Origin: Clostridium hydrogenum
GTDB lineage: Bacteria; Bacillota; Clostridia; Clostridiales; Clostridiaceae
DNA: 64,000 nt
NCBI RefSeq assembly: GCF_021432385.1
Contig: NZ_JAEACT010000003.1
Span: 310,001-374,000 of the forward strand
Direction: 5' to 3'
This document shows, piece by piece, positions 10,820 through 19,391 of this stretch (position 1 is the first letter of the stretch; each line of letters begins with the position of its first letter). Below the pieces are notes generated by a model. The model had not been told where the DNA came from, searched no databases, and worked only from the letters and a program-made list of their open reading frames with translations. The translations under genes were made by a program, and so were the position numbers.

Positions 10820-10898
10820 TATTTCCATCTCCTTTTCAAAAAGCTGTTTTAAAATATTCCTATAAGTCATACTTTAAAACAGCCTTTATAATTAATTT

Positions 10899-12272
10899 TT
10901 AATGTGCAAATGGCATATTTCTTAAACCTACTAAATCTGCTAAACGTCTATTGATATCACCCATTTGTATATTAGAAGTACTTGCTCCCACATGTGTGCC
11001 GTCTTTACCTAAATTAACCTGATGATCAAGGCCAATATATTTACCGCTGCTTTGGTCTTTCCAGAGTGTAGTCTGTACTAAAGCTAATTTAGCTTGATCT
11101 ACTGTTTTAAAGTCATAGTCTAAGATACCTCCTGTGTCACCAGAATTGGGATTAAGGCACCAAAAAGTATGGTTAAGCTTGTTTTTATTTATGAAATCGG
11201 CTAAATACCTCATCCATTTTTCATTATCGCTGCCATCCATTTTTCCACCCCATTCACCAATTAAAATAGGGGCTATATTATTCTGGTGAATGTAGAACCA
11301 ATTTGGTCCCCAAGTATCTTTTTCTAGACTCTCTTCATCAAAACCATTCTGGAACCATGGCTGCTGAGATACACTTGGTCCATACTCGTGAGGAGAATAT
11401 ACAACTTGATTTTTATAATTACCCAAATTTACAGGATAATCTTTAACACCTCTTAAATTTCCTCCCCACCAGTTTCCATAATAATCATTTGGATTTGTAT
11501 CTGAATAGTCATGTCCTTCCTTTGGGTAGTTTTCCACGCCCTCAATCATTATTAAAAGCTTTGGATTTATAGTTAGTATCTTTTTAGAAACCTTTTCTGC
11601 CTCATATTTCCAATTATTTGCATCTGCAGAAGCATCCCATTTAGCGCCTTCACTTTGCCCATATGGTTTACCATGCGGTTCATTAAAAATATCGGCAGCA
11701 ATAACCGTATCATCATTTTTGTAGTGATTTGCAAGCCATTCCCAACATGCTTCATAATCATCTGTTGAATAGTTACTAGTGTACCAGGTTGGGGTTTGTC
11801 CACTGTTTTCTATTCTATGCATGTCGAGCATTACTTTAAGTCCTATTTTTTTACAATATGCAACAGTCATATCAAGTATTTGCAGACTATTTTTCCCCTG
11901 TAATTCTGGACTAATATAATAATTTATAGAATCAGGCATTGGATATACTCCTTGACGCCACTGATTAACAAGTTGAACTGAAAGTGGAACCCTTAAGAGG
12001 TTAAATCCATTGTCTGCAACTATATCTAACATATCATCCAATCTGTTAGCCCATAGTCCATGAAAACATGAATTTGGCGTTTCAAATCCAAACCATGCTA
12101 TACCTGTAAGTCTGACTTGATTGCCACTGTCATCCAATATCTTATTTCCATCCGTGTGTAAATAATCATCAGTACTACTAATATCTTCTGCATGCAGCTC
12201 ATATTGTGGGATAATCATTGTCATTGCGAAAAAAATTGCAATAACAGCCGAAAAAAACCTATTTCTTTTCAT
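10899..12272 (-). CDS. GH5 endoglucanase (Cel5A-type) with a destroyed dockerin
   Basis: 457 residues from the ATG at 12272. The ATG 9 bp upstream abuts the AGGAG site with no spacing, whereas the chosen one is 9 nt from it. The signal peptide is followed by a GH5 barrel with GNKILDDSGNQVRLTGIAW, NLLRVP, DMHRIENSG, the acid/base ADIFNEPHG and the nucleophile ILIGEWGGK. This layout matches the clostridial Cel5A endoglucanases. The C-terminus is only GDINRRLADLVGLRNMPFAH. Compared with a normal repeat, about four residues of the calcium loop are gone, the acidic ligands are replaced by Arg, and there is no second repeat. Cohesin binding is therefore unlikely. It lies directly downstream of GH48 in the operon. 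Confidence 0.92.
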   Translation of the reverse strand: MKRNRFFSAVIAIFFAMTMIIPQYELHAEDISSTDDYLHTDGNKILDDSGNQVRLTGIAWFGFETPNSCFHGLWANRLDDMLDIVADNGFNLLRVPLSVQLVNQWRQGVYPMPDSINYYISPELQGKNSLQILDMTVAYCKKIGLKVMLDMHRIENSGQTPTWYTSNYSTDDYEACWEWLANHYKNDDTVIAADIFNEPHGKPYGQSEGAKWDASADANNWKYEAEKVSKKILTINPKLLIMIEGVENYPKEGHDYSDTNPNDYYGNWWGGNLRGVKDYPVNLGNYKNQVVYSPHEYGPSVSQQPWFQNGFDEESLEKDTWGPNWFYIHQNNIAPILIGEWGGKMDGSDNEKWMRYLADFINKNKLNHTFWCLNPNSGDTGGILDYDFKTVDQAKLALVQTTLWKDQSSGKYIGLDHQVNLGKDGTHVGASTSNIQMGDINRRLADLVGLRNMPFAH

Positions 12273-12294
12273 TTTGACCATCTCCTAATTTAAG

Positions 12295-14475
12295 TTAATT
12301 ATTATCAATTATTTGCTGTTCTAATGCTACTACATCCGATATATCTACAGTCCCATCCTTATTTACATCAGCATTTTTTAAATCTATTTTACCTGTACCA
12401 TTTACAATATAGTTTCTCAATGCTACTACATCCGATATATCTACAGTCCCATCATCATTTACATCTCCAAGTAAAGTTTTAGCTTGGTCTGGGAACAACA
12501 TAGCATAAGTGCCATTTGCTATTGCAAATTCACTTTGAGCCCAGAACCTGTGGTACTTGAATACTGGTGCTTGACCTGCATCAACAGCAGCTTTTACTCT
12601 TGCATAGTCTGGATCATTTTTATATTTTGAACGTATGTCTATAAATTTTATTCCAGGTTTTATTTCATCACCATTTGGCATCTTTCCATCCCAACCCTGT
12701 GGAACGTATACTTCTTGGTTAAATATACGACTATAAGAATTTGCTGTTTCTGCAACTGAAACACCTTTTGAATCTTGATCGTTAGTCCATATACTATCTA
12801 ATATCTTCTTTGCATTATCCTTTGAAGTTTGATCTCCAGTTGCAGCTGCGTAATAAGATAAGGTATTTGCAAGTGATGATTCTACACCTATATCTGTTGA
12901 GTAGTTAACTATCTTTACATGCAGCTTAGGATTTCCTGTAGAAATACCTGTCCAAGTATCTGGTTGACCTGACCAATCTATTGTAGAAGGCACACTTACA
13001 GATCCATCTTTATTAAACTGTATAGTAGAATTAGCCCATTTAACCCATTTATCTAGCAAGTTTTTAGCTGTTATATCTTTTGTTTCATAATAATATTGGG
13101 CTACACGCTGCATTGACCATGTCTGCATACCAAACCAAGTATTGCTGCCTGGGTCTGCATAAACAGGGTTTTCTTGATATCCCATTCCATAGAAAGTTGA
13201 GGTTGTATTATCCCAAGGCTCATAACGTCCATTATTTGAATTGCTTGCCCCACCAGCTATTGCTCCTTCTGATGATTGCAACCATTGATAGAATTCTAGC
13301 TGTCTCTTTAAACTCATTCCCCAATCTCTTGTACCATTTTGTGACTTTGGTTTGAAATCAGAATTTGAAGACATTACCCATGCAGTTAATGGATTTTGGT
13401 ATCCAAAATGGCTAGCACTGCCGCCTATTTTCCATGACCAAGAATTATTTTCTGCATCACCACCCCATGCATAATACCAACCAAGTAAATAGTGAGCCGC
13501 ATCATATCCAGTTCCTGCTTGTGCTGAAGCTCCTATTTTTCTGAAGTACTTATCAAACATTGAGTATCTTAAATAATCTCCCATTTTAGATGCTTTACTT
13601 ACGTCTTGACTTACATCTTGACCATCTTCCTTTGCCCACTTATCAGCATAGTAAGTTGCTTGAACAGCACGTGCATCTGCATCTGGTGCATCTGTATATT
13701 TAAATTGCTTTGAATAAGAATTATCACCTGTAAAAAGATCCAAATAACCATTTTTGCCGCCATATTTCATAGCATCCCAACATGGTTGCGGAATTGTTTC
13801 AAAAACAGATTCCTGTGGTCCTCTTTGGTATGAATTTACAAAGGAAGGAGAAGTCTTTCCATCCTCACGTGATCCATAACCATACCAGTTGTCTACATCA
13901 AGTAACCAATGCATTCCATACACATCGCTTGTACCATACGCATTTTTTAAATCTGCATCAAGAGGATCTGTGCCAACTGGTGCACTTGTATCAAGTTTTG
14001 CAGGATATTTACTAGGATCTTCAAATTCTGGTGCATAGGTTGCTGGCTTGTTTGCTTTGTAGGTGGACATTGCCGGTTGGTCAGCATGTGAAGGAATCAT
14101 ATATTTTTCTGCTGTATCCCAGGATTTTTTAAAGCCAGAAAAATCTCCTGTAAACTTTCCATTCATTGCTTCAAGCCACATATAGTAACTAAAGGCCTCA
14201 CTTGTGCTTTCATGCCCATAGTCTGGAGCTTCTACCATAAAGGTTTCTACTGAGTGATATGGTATTCCTAGTGAACTAAAATATCCATTACTTGAATCAT
14301 GAATTTTGCTATACATTTCTTGAAATCTTTGCTCATAGGTCTGGTTTACGGCGTTTGGAGCAATGGCAGCCGCCATAACCTTTTTATCAAATGTGGTTAC
14401 AAAAGTTGTTGTCATTAAAGCAGAAGCCATAGCCATAGTTATTACTCTTTTCAATTTTTTACGATTATTAATCAT
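12295..14475 (-). CDS. GH48 processive cellobiohydrolase with complete dockerin
   Basis: 726 residues. After a signal peptide of about 35 residues, the GH48 domain starts [20 protein letters not shown] and contains the catalytic-acid segment [21 protein letters not shown]. It runs about 640 residues with the conserved cellulosome-type tail ([16 protein letters not shown]). Both dockerin repeats are present: [19 protein letters not shown] and [20 protein letters not shown]48 enzymes release cellobiose processively and are usually the dominant cellulosome catalyst; here it is the first enzyme after the scaffoldin. The ribosome site is AAGGGGG. The two dockerin repeats are almost identical at DNA level (see the repeat entry). 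Confidence 0.96.
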   Translation of the reverse strand: MINNRKKLKRVITMAMASALMTTTFVTTFDKKVMAAAIAPNAVNQTYEQRFQEMYSKIHDSSNGYFSSLGIPYHSVETFMVEAPDYGHESTSEAFSYYMWLEAMNGKFTGDFSGFKKSWDTAEKYMIPSHADQPAMSTYKANKPATYAPEFEDPSKYPAKLDTSAPVGTDPLDADLKNAYGTSDVYGMHWLLDVDNWYGYGSREDGKTSPSFVNSYQRGPQESVFETIPQPCWDAMKYGGKNGYLDLFTGDNSYSKQFKYTDAPDADARAVQATYYADKWAKEDGQDVSQDVSKASKMGDYLRYSMFDKYFRKIGASAQAGTGYDAAHYLLGWYYAWGGDAENNSWSWKIGGSASHFGYQNPLTAWVMSSNSDFKPKSQNGTRDWGMSLKRQLEFYQWLQSSEGAIAGGASNSNNGRYEPWDNTTSTFYGMGYQENPVYADPGSNTWFGMQTWSMQRVAQYYYETKDITAKNLLDKWVKWANSTIQFNKDGSVSVPSTIDWSGQPDTWTGISTGNPKLHVKIVNYSTDIGVESSLANTLSYYAAATGDQTSKDNAKKILDSIWTNDQDSKGVSVAETANSYSRIFNQEVYVPQGWDGKMPNGDEIKPGIKFIDIRSKYKNDPDYARVKAAVDAGQAPVFKYHRFWAQSEFAIANGTYAMLFPDQAKTLLGDVNDDGTVDISDVVALRNYIVNGTGKIDLKNADVNKDGTVDISDVVALEQQIIDNN
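12323..12453 (-). repeat. Exact 35-bp direct repeat inside the GH48 dockerin
   Basis: Positions 12323-12357 and 12419-12453 are identical over 35 bp, 96 bp apart, and encode the [12 protein letters not shown] part of the two dockerin repeats. The near-identity suggests recent duplication or gene conversion and gives a substrate for slippage deletion. Confidence 0.9.
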
Positions 14476-14581
14476 AATCTATTTCCCCCTTTTAAATATT
14501 TACATAATGCTTTAAAACAACTATAATATTTTATATTACTATTTTTAGTTAATAGTAATTGCAATTTAATCTTTAATGTTT

Positions 14582-14609
14582 ATGCATTAAAACTCGACTA
14601 ATAATGCAT
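14582..14609 (-). other. Stem-loop at the scaffoldin 3' end (possible mRNA-processing or stability hairpin)
   Basis: An 8-bp perfect stem (ATGCATTA / TAATGCAT) with a 12-nt loop directly follows the scaffoldin stop codon on the minus strand, with no U-run. In the C. cellulolyticum cip-cel mRNA, 3' hairpins after processing sites protect the scaffoldin segment. A similar role here is inference. Confidence 0.45.
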
Positions 14610-14614
14610 GAACA

Positions 14615-15922
14615 CTACTCAGTTACTACACTGATGCTTCCATTAGTATTTGTTGTAGTAACTATTTTTTCATTTACATCTACAAATTTTGAATCACTAA
14701 AAGTTATTGGAGTTTTTCCTATTGCTGCTGTTGATTTAATTGTAAAAGTTATATATGCGACATCTCCATCTTGGTCAACTGCATCTGTTCCTGACTTTAA
14801 TGATAAATTTGCTATGACAAATCTTACATAACCATTATCACTAAAATCTTTATATGCAAAATTTAAATCTGAATTGTTTACATTGCTACCTGCTTCTACA
14901 TCCGTTACTTGAAGAAGTGATGGATCATAATTTATATTAAATTGGCAACCAGCTATTGCTGATGAAATTCCTTTTAAGCTTACAGGAATTACTACTTTAT
15001 CTCCTGGTTTTCCTGACATTGTTCCTATACTAAAAGTTGTTCCAGTAACTACTGGTACTGTTGTATCTGTTACGTTGAGTGTAAAGGTTGCTGCTTTTCC
15101 AGCACTAAAGTTAAATACTAAACTATAGCTTGTACCTTCCTTTAACGTTGCTAAATAACTTTTACTTAAAGTAACTACATTGTTTGATACTGTGTAGTCT
15201 GTTCCTTCAACTAAAGCATAGCTTCCATTTACTATTGATGTTAATGTGTTCCCATTTAAAGTCATTGTTACAGGTATATCTGCTTGTTTTTCTATATTTT
15301 TATCAAAGGTTCCGCTTGTTGGTGTTACTGTTGAATCTAAAACTGGACTAGATCCAGTAGGTTCTACTCCATATTCTAAAGTACCATTAACATAGCCTGT
15401 TACCTTATTCCAGTCTGAATATTGACTTGAAGTTGCATTAAAAGAATAGTCATCCGCTTGGTTATAGTTACTCCAATCAGCTTTAGATGTTCTCGCTTGA
15501 ATTTCCACACTTCCCCCTGCTTCAAGTTGTCCTGCATCAGCTTTAAATCCAACTTCAATATAATGGTCTGCGCCATCAACTGGTGTATCCATCTTTACAA
15601 TTGAATAAGTAACCTCATCTGTTAGTGGTGTATAAGAATATCCATTCATCATTTGTGAAGAATCACACCAAAAACTTTGATCTTGATTTCCATCTTCTGT
15701 GTAATAATATCTTACCTTTATAGTTGATAAATCTAAAGGCGCACTAGTTGTATTAGAAATTTTATAGCATTGAGCTATAGTATTAGAATCTGCACTTGTG
15801 TTTTTATTAAAAAATTGAACCTTAATGCTTGCATCTGCTGCAAATACATTTGGCGAAAAAGTAAAAAGTGATGCAATCATCGCAAAAACCATAAACATAG
15901 CAATTTTTTTAATTTTCCTCAT
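14615..15922 (-). CDS. Mini-scaffoldin: CBM3 + X2 module + one type I cohesin
   Basis: 435 residues. Signal peptide about 1-29. CBM3a-like cellulose-binding module about 30-187 (SIKVQFFNKNTSADSNTI, TSKADWSNYNQADDYSF, W.KVTGYVNG). X2/Ig-like hydrophilic module about 195-285 (TVTPTSGTFDKNIEKQADI, GTDYTVSNNVVTLSKSYL). Type I cohesin about 297-435 (SIGTMSGKPGDKVVIPVSLKG, FNINYDPSLLQVTDVEAG, AYITFTIKS). No dockerin, SLH or sortase motif is seen. Scaffoldins of related clostridia normally carry several cohesins (five in C. acetobutylicum), so this version can hold only one enzyme. AGGAGG precedes the ATG and a long leader lies upstream; it is the first gene of the operon. A collapsed repeat assembly could also produce this and should be excluded. 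Confidence 0.92.
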   Translation of the reverse strand: MRKIKKIAMFMVFAMIASLFTFSPNVFAADASIKVQFFNKNTSADSNTIAQCYKISNTTSAPLDLSTIKVRYYYTEDGNQDQSFWCDSSQMMNGYSYTPLTDEVTYSIVKMDTPVDGADHYIEVGFKADAGQLEAGGSVEIQARTSKADWSNYNQADDYSFNATSSQYSDWNKVTGYVNGTLEYGVEPTGSSPVLDSTVTPTSGTFDKNIEKQADIPVTMTLNGNTLTSIVNGSYALVEGTDYTVSNNVVTLSKSYLATLKEGTSYSLVFNFSAGKAATFTLNVTDTTVPVVTGTTFSIGTMSGKPGDKVVIPVSLKGISSAIAGCQFNINYDPSLLQVTDVEAGSNVNNSDLNFAYKDFSDNGYVRFVIANLSLKSGTDAVDQDGDVAYITFTIKSTAAIGKTPITFSDSKFVDVNEKIVTTTNTNGSISVVTE

Positions 15923-15940
15923 AAAATACAGCCTCCTAAA

Positions 15941-16036
15941 TTAATATATTTTAATTAAACAAAAGCTTTCACAAGAGCTAAAAAATACTTTTTCCCTCCC
16001 CTTAATAAATTTGCAAAAGTCTTTTGTAAAATTCAT
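15941..16036 (-). CDS. Possible 31-codon upstream ORF in the cellulosome leader
   Basis: An ATG at 16036 preceded by AGGAG opens a 31-codon frame starting MNFTKDFCKF and rich in Phe and Lys. It ends 18 bp before the scaffoldin ATG, just ahead of that gene's AGGAGG. It resembles no family I know. It could be a translated leader or chance; the spacing from AGGAG to ATG is slightly long. Confidence 0.3.
   Translation of the reverse strand: MNFTKDFCKFIKGREKVFFSSCESFCLIKIY
16010..16030. promoter_or_regulatory. 10-bp imperfect dyad in the cellulosome leader
   Basis: TTTGCAAAAG, one base, then CTTTTGTAAA: nine of ten positions pair. It lies about 90 bp upstream of the scaffoldin start, in or near the 5' UTR. 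It is a candidate protein-binding site or RNA hairpin. Confidence 0.35.
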
Positions 16037-16133
16037 TTTTTTTAATTTCTCCTGCAACGCTATTTTTGAATTTAAATACAATTTGCAGGCTATTATTAAT
16101 CTTTTATAGCTTTTGTAATATAGTTTTATTACA

Positions 16134-16181
16134 TTTTCAAATGTAAAATTTATAGTATCAATATAGTTTTACATTTGAAAA
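16134..16181. promoter_or_regulatory. Perfect 15-bp inverted repeat upstream of the cellulosome operon
   Basis: Positions 16134-16148 (TTTTCAAATGTAAAA) and 16167-16181 are exact reverse complements separated by 18 bp. The rest of the 15923-16532 intergenic region (about 610 bp between the divergent scaffoldin and helicase genes) is very AT-rich, with no ORF beyond the small one listed. The dyad overlaps the cre-like site and probably marks the control region of the operon. Confidence 0.55.
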
Positions 16182-16189
16182 CGTTTAAT
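16175..16189. promoter_or_regulatory. cre-like CcpA site
   Basis: TTGAAAACGTTTAAT matches the consensus WTGNAANCGNWNNCW at all but one defined position. Catabolite control of cip-cel operons through cre is established for C. cellulolyticum. The match here, about 255 bp upstream of the scaffoldin, is a prediction. Confidence 0.5.
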
Positions 16190-16532
16190 ATAATTATAGA
16201 ATCACATTTTTTGCTCTTCTACAGTACTAATTATAAACTTATTTTATATACTTTTCAATAAAAGTTAATATTTTACTCCAATATTATAGTTTTTTATATA
16301 ATTACACTTTTATTTTGCTATCATTTAAATCATATTACCTATTTTAGAAAAATTATATTATTTTTTGTGCTATTTCTATTGATTTAATATTTTAAATTTG
16401 AAATATACCTACTTTTTTAATATAATTATCTTCTATGTGCTTATAATATTATTAGATTTAATTGCAACAATATGATATCATTAATTGACTTATTCAAAGC
16501 ATAACTAAAGATTATTGAAAGGTTGGATAAAA

Positions 16533-17639
16533 ATGAGTTTTAAAAAATTAGGTATTAATCAAGCTATTATAGATATATTAAATGAAAATGGGATTACTAG
16601 CCCAACTGAAATTCAAGAAGAGAGTATTAAACTTATAAAAAGCGGAAGAGATGTAATTGCAGAATCTCAGACAGGAACTGGAAAAACTCTTGCATTTTTA
16701 CTCCCTATTTTTGAAAATATATGGCCTGAAACAAATTCAGTTCAAGCATTAATTGTAACTCCAACAAGGGAACTTGCCATACAAATAACAGAGCAAGCAA
16801 TGAAATTAAAAAAAGCCAAGGATATAAATATATTATCAGCTTATGGCGGAAAAGATATAAACTCTCAATTAAAAAAGTTAAAGGGAAATACTCATTTAAT
16901 CATTGGAACTCCTGGACGACTTTTAGATCATCTTGCAAGAAGAACAATTGATCTTAGCAAACTAAAAGCACTTGTGTTAGATGAAGCTGATCAAATATTG
17001 CTTATGGGCTTTAAAAATGACATTGAAACTATTCTACAAGCTTCCTCAAAAAAGCATCAAACAATTTGCTTTTCTGCTACAATGACACCTGATGTAAAAA
17101 AACTAGCTTATAGATATATGAACAATCCAGCAGTCATTACCATAAAAAAGCCTGAAGTAACTCTTACCAATATTAAACAAGAAATAGTAGAAACTACAAT
17201 ATCTAAAAAACAAGATGCCTTATTCAGTGTTTTAAACAAGGATAATCCATTTATGGCTATTATTTTTTGCAGAACTAAAAAAAGAGTTGATGAGCTTGAT
17301 GAAGTTCTATATCAGCACGGATACAATTGTTTAAAATTGCACAGCGACATTACTCAAGCCAAACGTGAGAAAATAATGAAAGCCTTTAGAGCTGGAGATA
17401 TTCAATACTTAATAGCAACAGATGTGGCAGCAAGAGGGCTTGATGTAAGCGGTGTAAGCCATATATATAATTATGATATTCCAGAAAATGCTGAAGACTA
17501 TATACATCGTATTGGAAGGACAGGAAGAGCCGGTGAAGCTGGATATACCTGCCTCTTTACAGTTCCACAAGATCAAAGAACTTTAAATGAAATTCAAAAG
17601 ACCATAAAAATGAATATACCTAAAAGAGAAATAAAATAG
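16533..17639 (+). CDS. DEAD-box ATP-dependent RNA helicase
   Basis: 368 residues from the ATG at 16533, which has an AAAGG site; a TTG 18 bp upstream is less likely. All core motifs are visible in order: Q motif (F.KLGINQAIIDILNENGITSPTEIQ), motif I AESQTGTGKT, Ia PTRELA, Ib GTPGRLLD, II LDEADQ, III SAT, IV IIFCRTKKR, V ATDVAARGLD, VI HRIGRTGRAG. There is almost no C-terminal extension, so it is a minimal helicase core. Such proteins unwind RNA during ribosome assembly, mRNA decay or cold growth. It is followed after 15 bp by a second helicase gene, so the two are probably co-transcribed, divergently from the cellulosome operon. Confidence 0.95.
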   Translation: MSFKKLGINQAIIDILNENGITSPTEIQEESIKLIKSGRDVIAESQTGTGKTLAFLLPIFENIWPETNSVQALIVTPTRELAIQITEQAMKLKKAKDINILSAYGGKDINSQLKKLKGNTHLIIGTPGRLLDHLARRTIDLSKLKALVLDEADQILLMGFKNDIETILQASSKKHQTICFSATMTPDVKKLAYRYMNNPAVITIKKPEVTLTNIKQEIVETTISKKQDALFSVLNKDNPFMAIIFCRTKKRVDELDEVLYQHGYNCLKLHSDITQAKREKIMKAFRAGDIQYLIATDVAARGLDVSGVSHIYNYDIPENAEDYIHRIGRTGRAGEAGYTCLFTVPQDQRTLNEIQKTIKMNIPKREIK

Positions 17640-17654
17640 ATTGGAGCATATGAA

Positions 17655-18854
17655 ATGAGTAATTTATTTGATAAACTTGGATTATCTGAATCTATTTCAA
17701 GTACTTTAGATAAAATGGGTTTTAAAACACCAACCCCCATTCAAGAAAAAATAATACCATTAGCCTTAGAAAATAAAGATGTCATTGGAAAATCTCAAAC
17801 AGGAAGTGGTAAAACACTTTCTTACCTACTTCCTATTTTTCAAAAAATAGATACGAATAAAAGAGAAATGCAGGTACTTATACTTGCCCCAACACATGAA
17901 TTGGTTATGCAAGTATATAAAACTGTAAATTCTTTTTCAAACAACTCAGAACTCAATATAACTTGTGCTTCCATAATAGGCGATGTAAACATAAATAGGC
18001 AAATAGAAAAATTAAAAGAAAAGCCTCATATTATAGTTGGAACTTCTGGAAGAACACTTGATTTAATTAAAAAGAAAAAAATTGCAGCTCACACTATTAA
18101 AACAATAGTAATTGATGAAGCTGATATTCTTCTTGATGCTGCTCATATTGACAATACAAAAGCCGTAATCAAGACTACCTTGAAAGAAAGACAATTACTT
18201 CTATTTTCTGCCACTATATCAAATGCTACAATTGAAACTGCTAAAAGCTTAATGAAAGAACCAGAATTTATTAATGTAGAAAATAAAACCGAAGTAAACT
18301 CTGATATCACACATTATTATTTCACATGTGATGAAAGGGATAAAACAGAGCTTGTAAGAAAGCTTGTTCATGCAATTAATCCAAAAAAAGCAATCGTATT
18401 TATAAATAAAAGCGACGATATAGAAATAACTACTTCCAAATTGAAATATCATAAACTTAAAGCCGAGGGTATTCACGGCACAAATATAAAGGAAGACAGA
18501 AAAAAAGTTTTGGATGCTTTTAGAGATGGCAAAATAAATCTTTTAGTTGCTTCTGACATTGCTGCTCGTGGACTTGATGTAAAAGATGTTACTCACGTAT
18601 TTAATTTAAGTTTGCCTATTGAACCTATAAACTATTTACATAGAGTTGGCAGGTGTGGTAGAGCTGGAGAAAAAGGTATGGCAATAACCATAGTTTCACC
18701 AACTGAACTTAGACTTATAAAAAAATACGAAAGAGCCTTTAATATAGAAATACAGCATAAAGATATTTATATGGGTAAAATTATAAATTACAAAGAAAAA
18801 AGACCAACTTTCAATCGTTCAAAATCAAATAAATACCATAATAATAGAAAGTAA
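17655..18854 (+). CDS. DEAD-box ATP-dependent RNA helicase (second copy, divergent)
   Basis: 399 residues, with a complete set of motifs: Q motif KTPTPIQEK, motif I GKSQTGSGKT, II IDEADIL, III SAT, V ASDIAARGLD, VI HRVGRCGRAG. Motif Ib is GTSGRTLD and Ia is PTHELV rather than the usual PTRELA, so it has diverged from its neighbour. A basic tail (EKRPTFNRSKSNKYHNNRK, last 19 residues) probably binds RNA. It lies 15 bp downstream of the first helicase, with GGAG ahead of the ATG. The pair looks like an old tandem duplication with specialisation. Confidence 0.93.
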   Translation: MSNLFDKLGLSESISSTLDKMGFKTPTPIQEKIIPLALENKDVIGKSQTGSGKTLSYLLPIFQKIDTNKREMQVLILAPTHELVMQVYKTVNSFSNNSELNITCASIIGDVNINRQIEKLKEKPHIIVGTSGRTLDLIKKKKIAAHTIKTIVIDEADILLDAAHIDNTKAVIKTTLKERQLLLFSATISNATIETAKSLMKEPEFINVENKTEVNSDITHYYFTCDERDKTELVRKLVHAINPKKAIVFINKSDDIEITTSKLKYHKLKAEGIHGTNIKEDRKKVLDAFRDGKINLLVASDIAARGLDVKDVTHVFNLSLPIEPINYLHRVGRCGRAGEKGMAITIVSPTELRLIKKYERAFNIEIQHKDIYMGKIINYKEKRPTFNRSKSNKYHNNRK

Positions 18855-18873
18855 TTATAGCAGCTACCCTAAT

Positions 18874-18981
18874 TATAGGAGGATGTGAAAAAAGGTATTC
18901 TATAGGTTTTACTATCCAGCACATAAAGCCTATAGAGCTTCCCGTAAAAAAGAATACCTATATTTTTCACATGCTCCTATA
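18874..18981. repeat. Family F palindrome (about 108 bp)
   Basis: The left arm reads TATAGGAGGATGTGAAAAA...GGTATTCT. The right arm is its reverse complement with one mismatch and a 3-nt insertion, around a smaller inner dyad (TATAGG / CCTATA). It follows the helicase pair and may terminate transcription. A half copy lies at 44024-44075. Confidence 0.75.
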
Positions 18982-19015
18982 GCTTGACAACCACATTTTA
19001 TTCTAGTTTAATTAT

Positions 19016-19350
19016 AGATATACCGATTGAAACAGCGAAATTACAAATTCCAAATGTATTCTCATAACAATTTTTTCAATTCACAATTCACATTTCACAA
19101 TGCACAATGAAGGATGATTTTTCTACGCCAGCGTAGGAAAATCTTAAAACTTATTTTTTTATTACTTACGCAGTCGCACCATATATGGTGCTTAGCGAAG
19201 CTGTCAACATTAACTTTAAGATTTACCTGAGAGAATCGAAATGTAAATCATCCTTCATTGTGAATTGTGCATCGTGAACTGTGAATTGAAAAACATTGCT
19301 GCCAGGATAAACTTAGGATTTGCAATTTCAATTTTTCAAATAGTATATCT
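19016..19350. repeat. Family C palindromic element, copy C1 (about 335 bp)
   Basis: Outer arms start AGATATAC and end TATATCT. Inside them are arms with the tandem unit ATTCACAATTCAC and then GAAGGATGATTT, and a core containing GCACCATATATGGTGC. The core is related to those at 20427, 22395 and 41723 and is inverted relative to the last two. It fills most of the 537-bp gap between the helicases and the M42 peptidase. No ORF or RNA gene is seen. Confidence 0.8.
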
Positions 19351-19391
19351 TTATACGACAAAAACAGAGTAAAGAGTAGGAAGTGGATTTT

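Noticed and set aside
10899..10970. Frameshift in the GH5 gene causing loss of the dockerin
   Set aside because: The recognisable remnant (GDINRRLADLVGLRN) stays in frame; an in-frame loss of about four codons plus substitutions explains it better than a frameshift.
585..15000. Many open frames of 60-190 codons on the plus strand opposite the cellulosome genes
   Set aside because: They are Leu/His/Pro/Ser-rich shadows of the minus-strand codons, lack ribosome sites and resemble no family.
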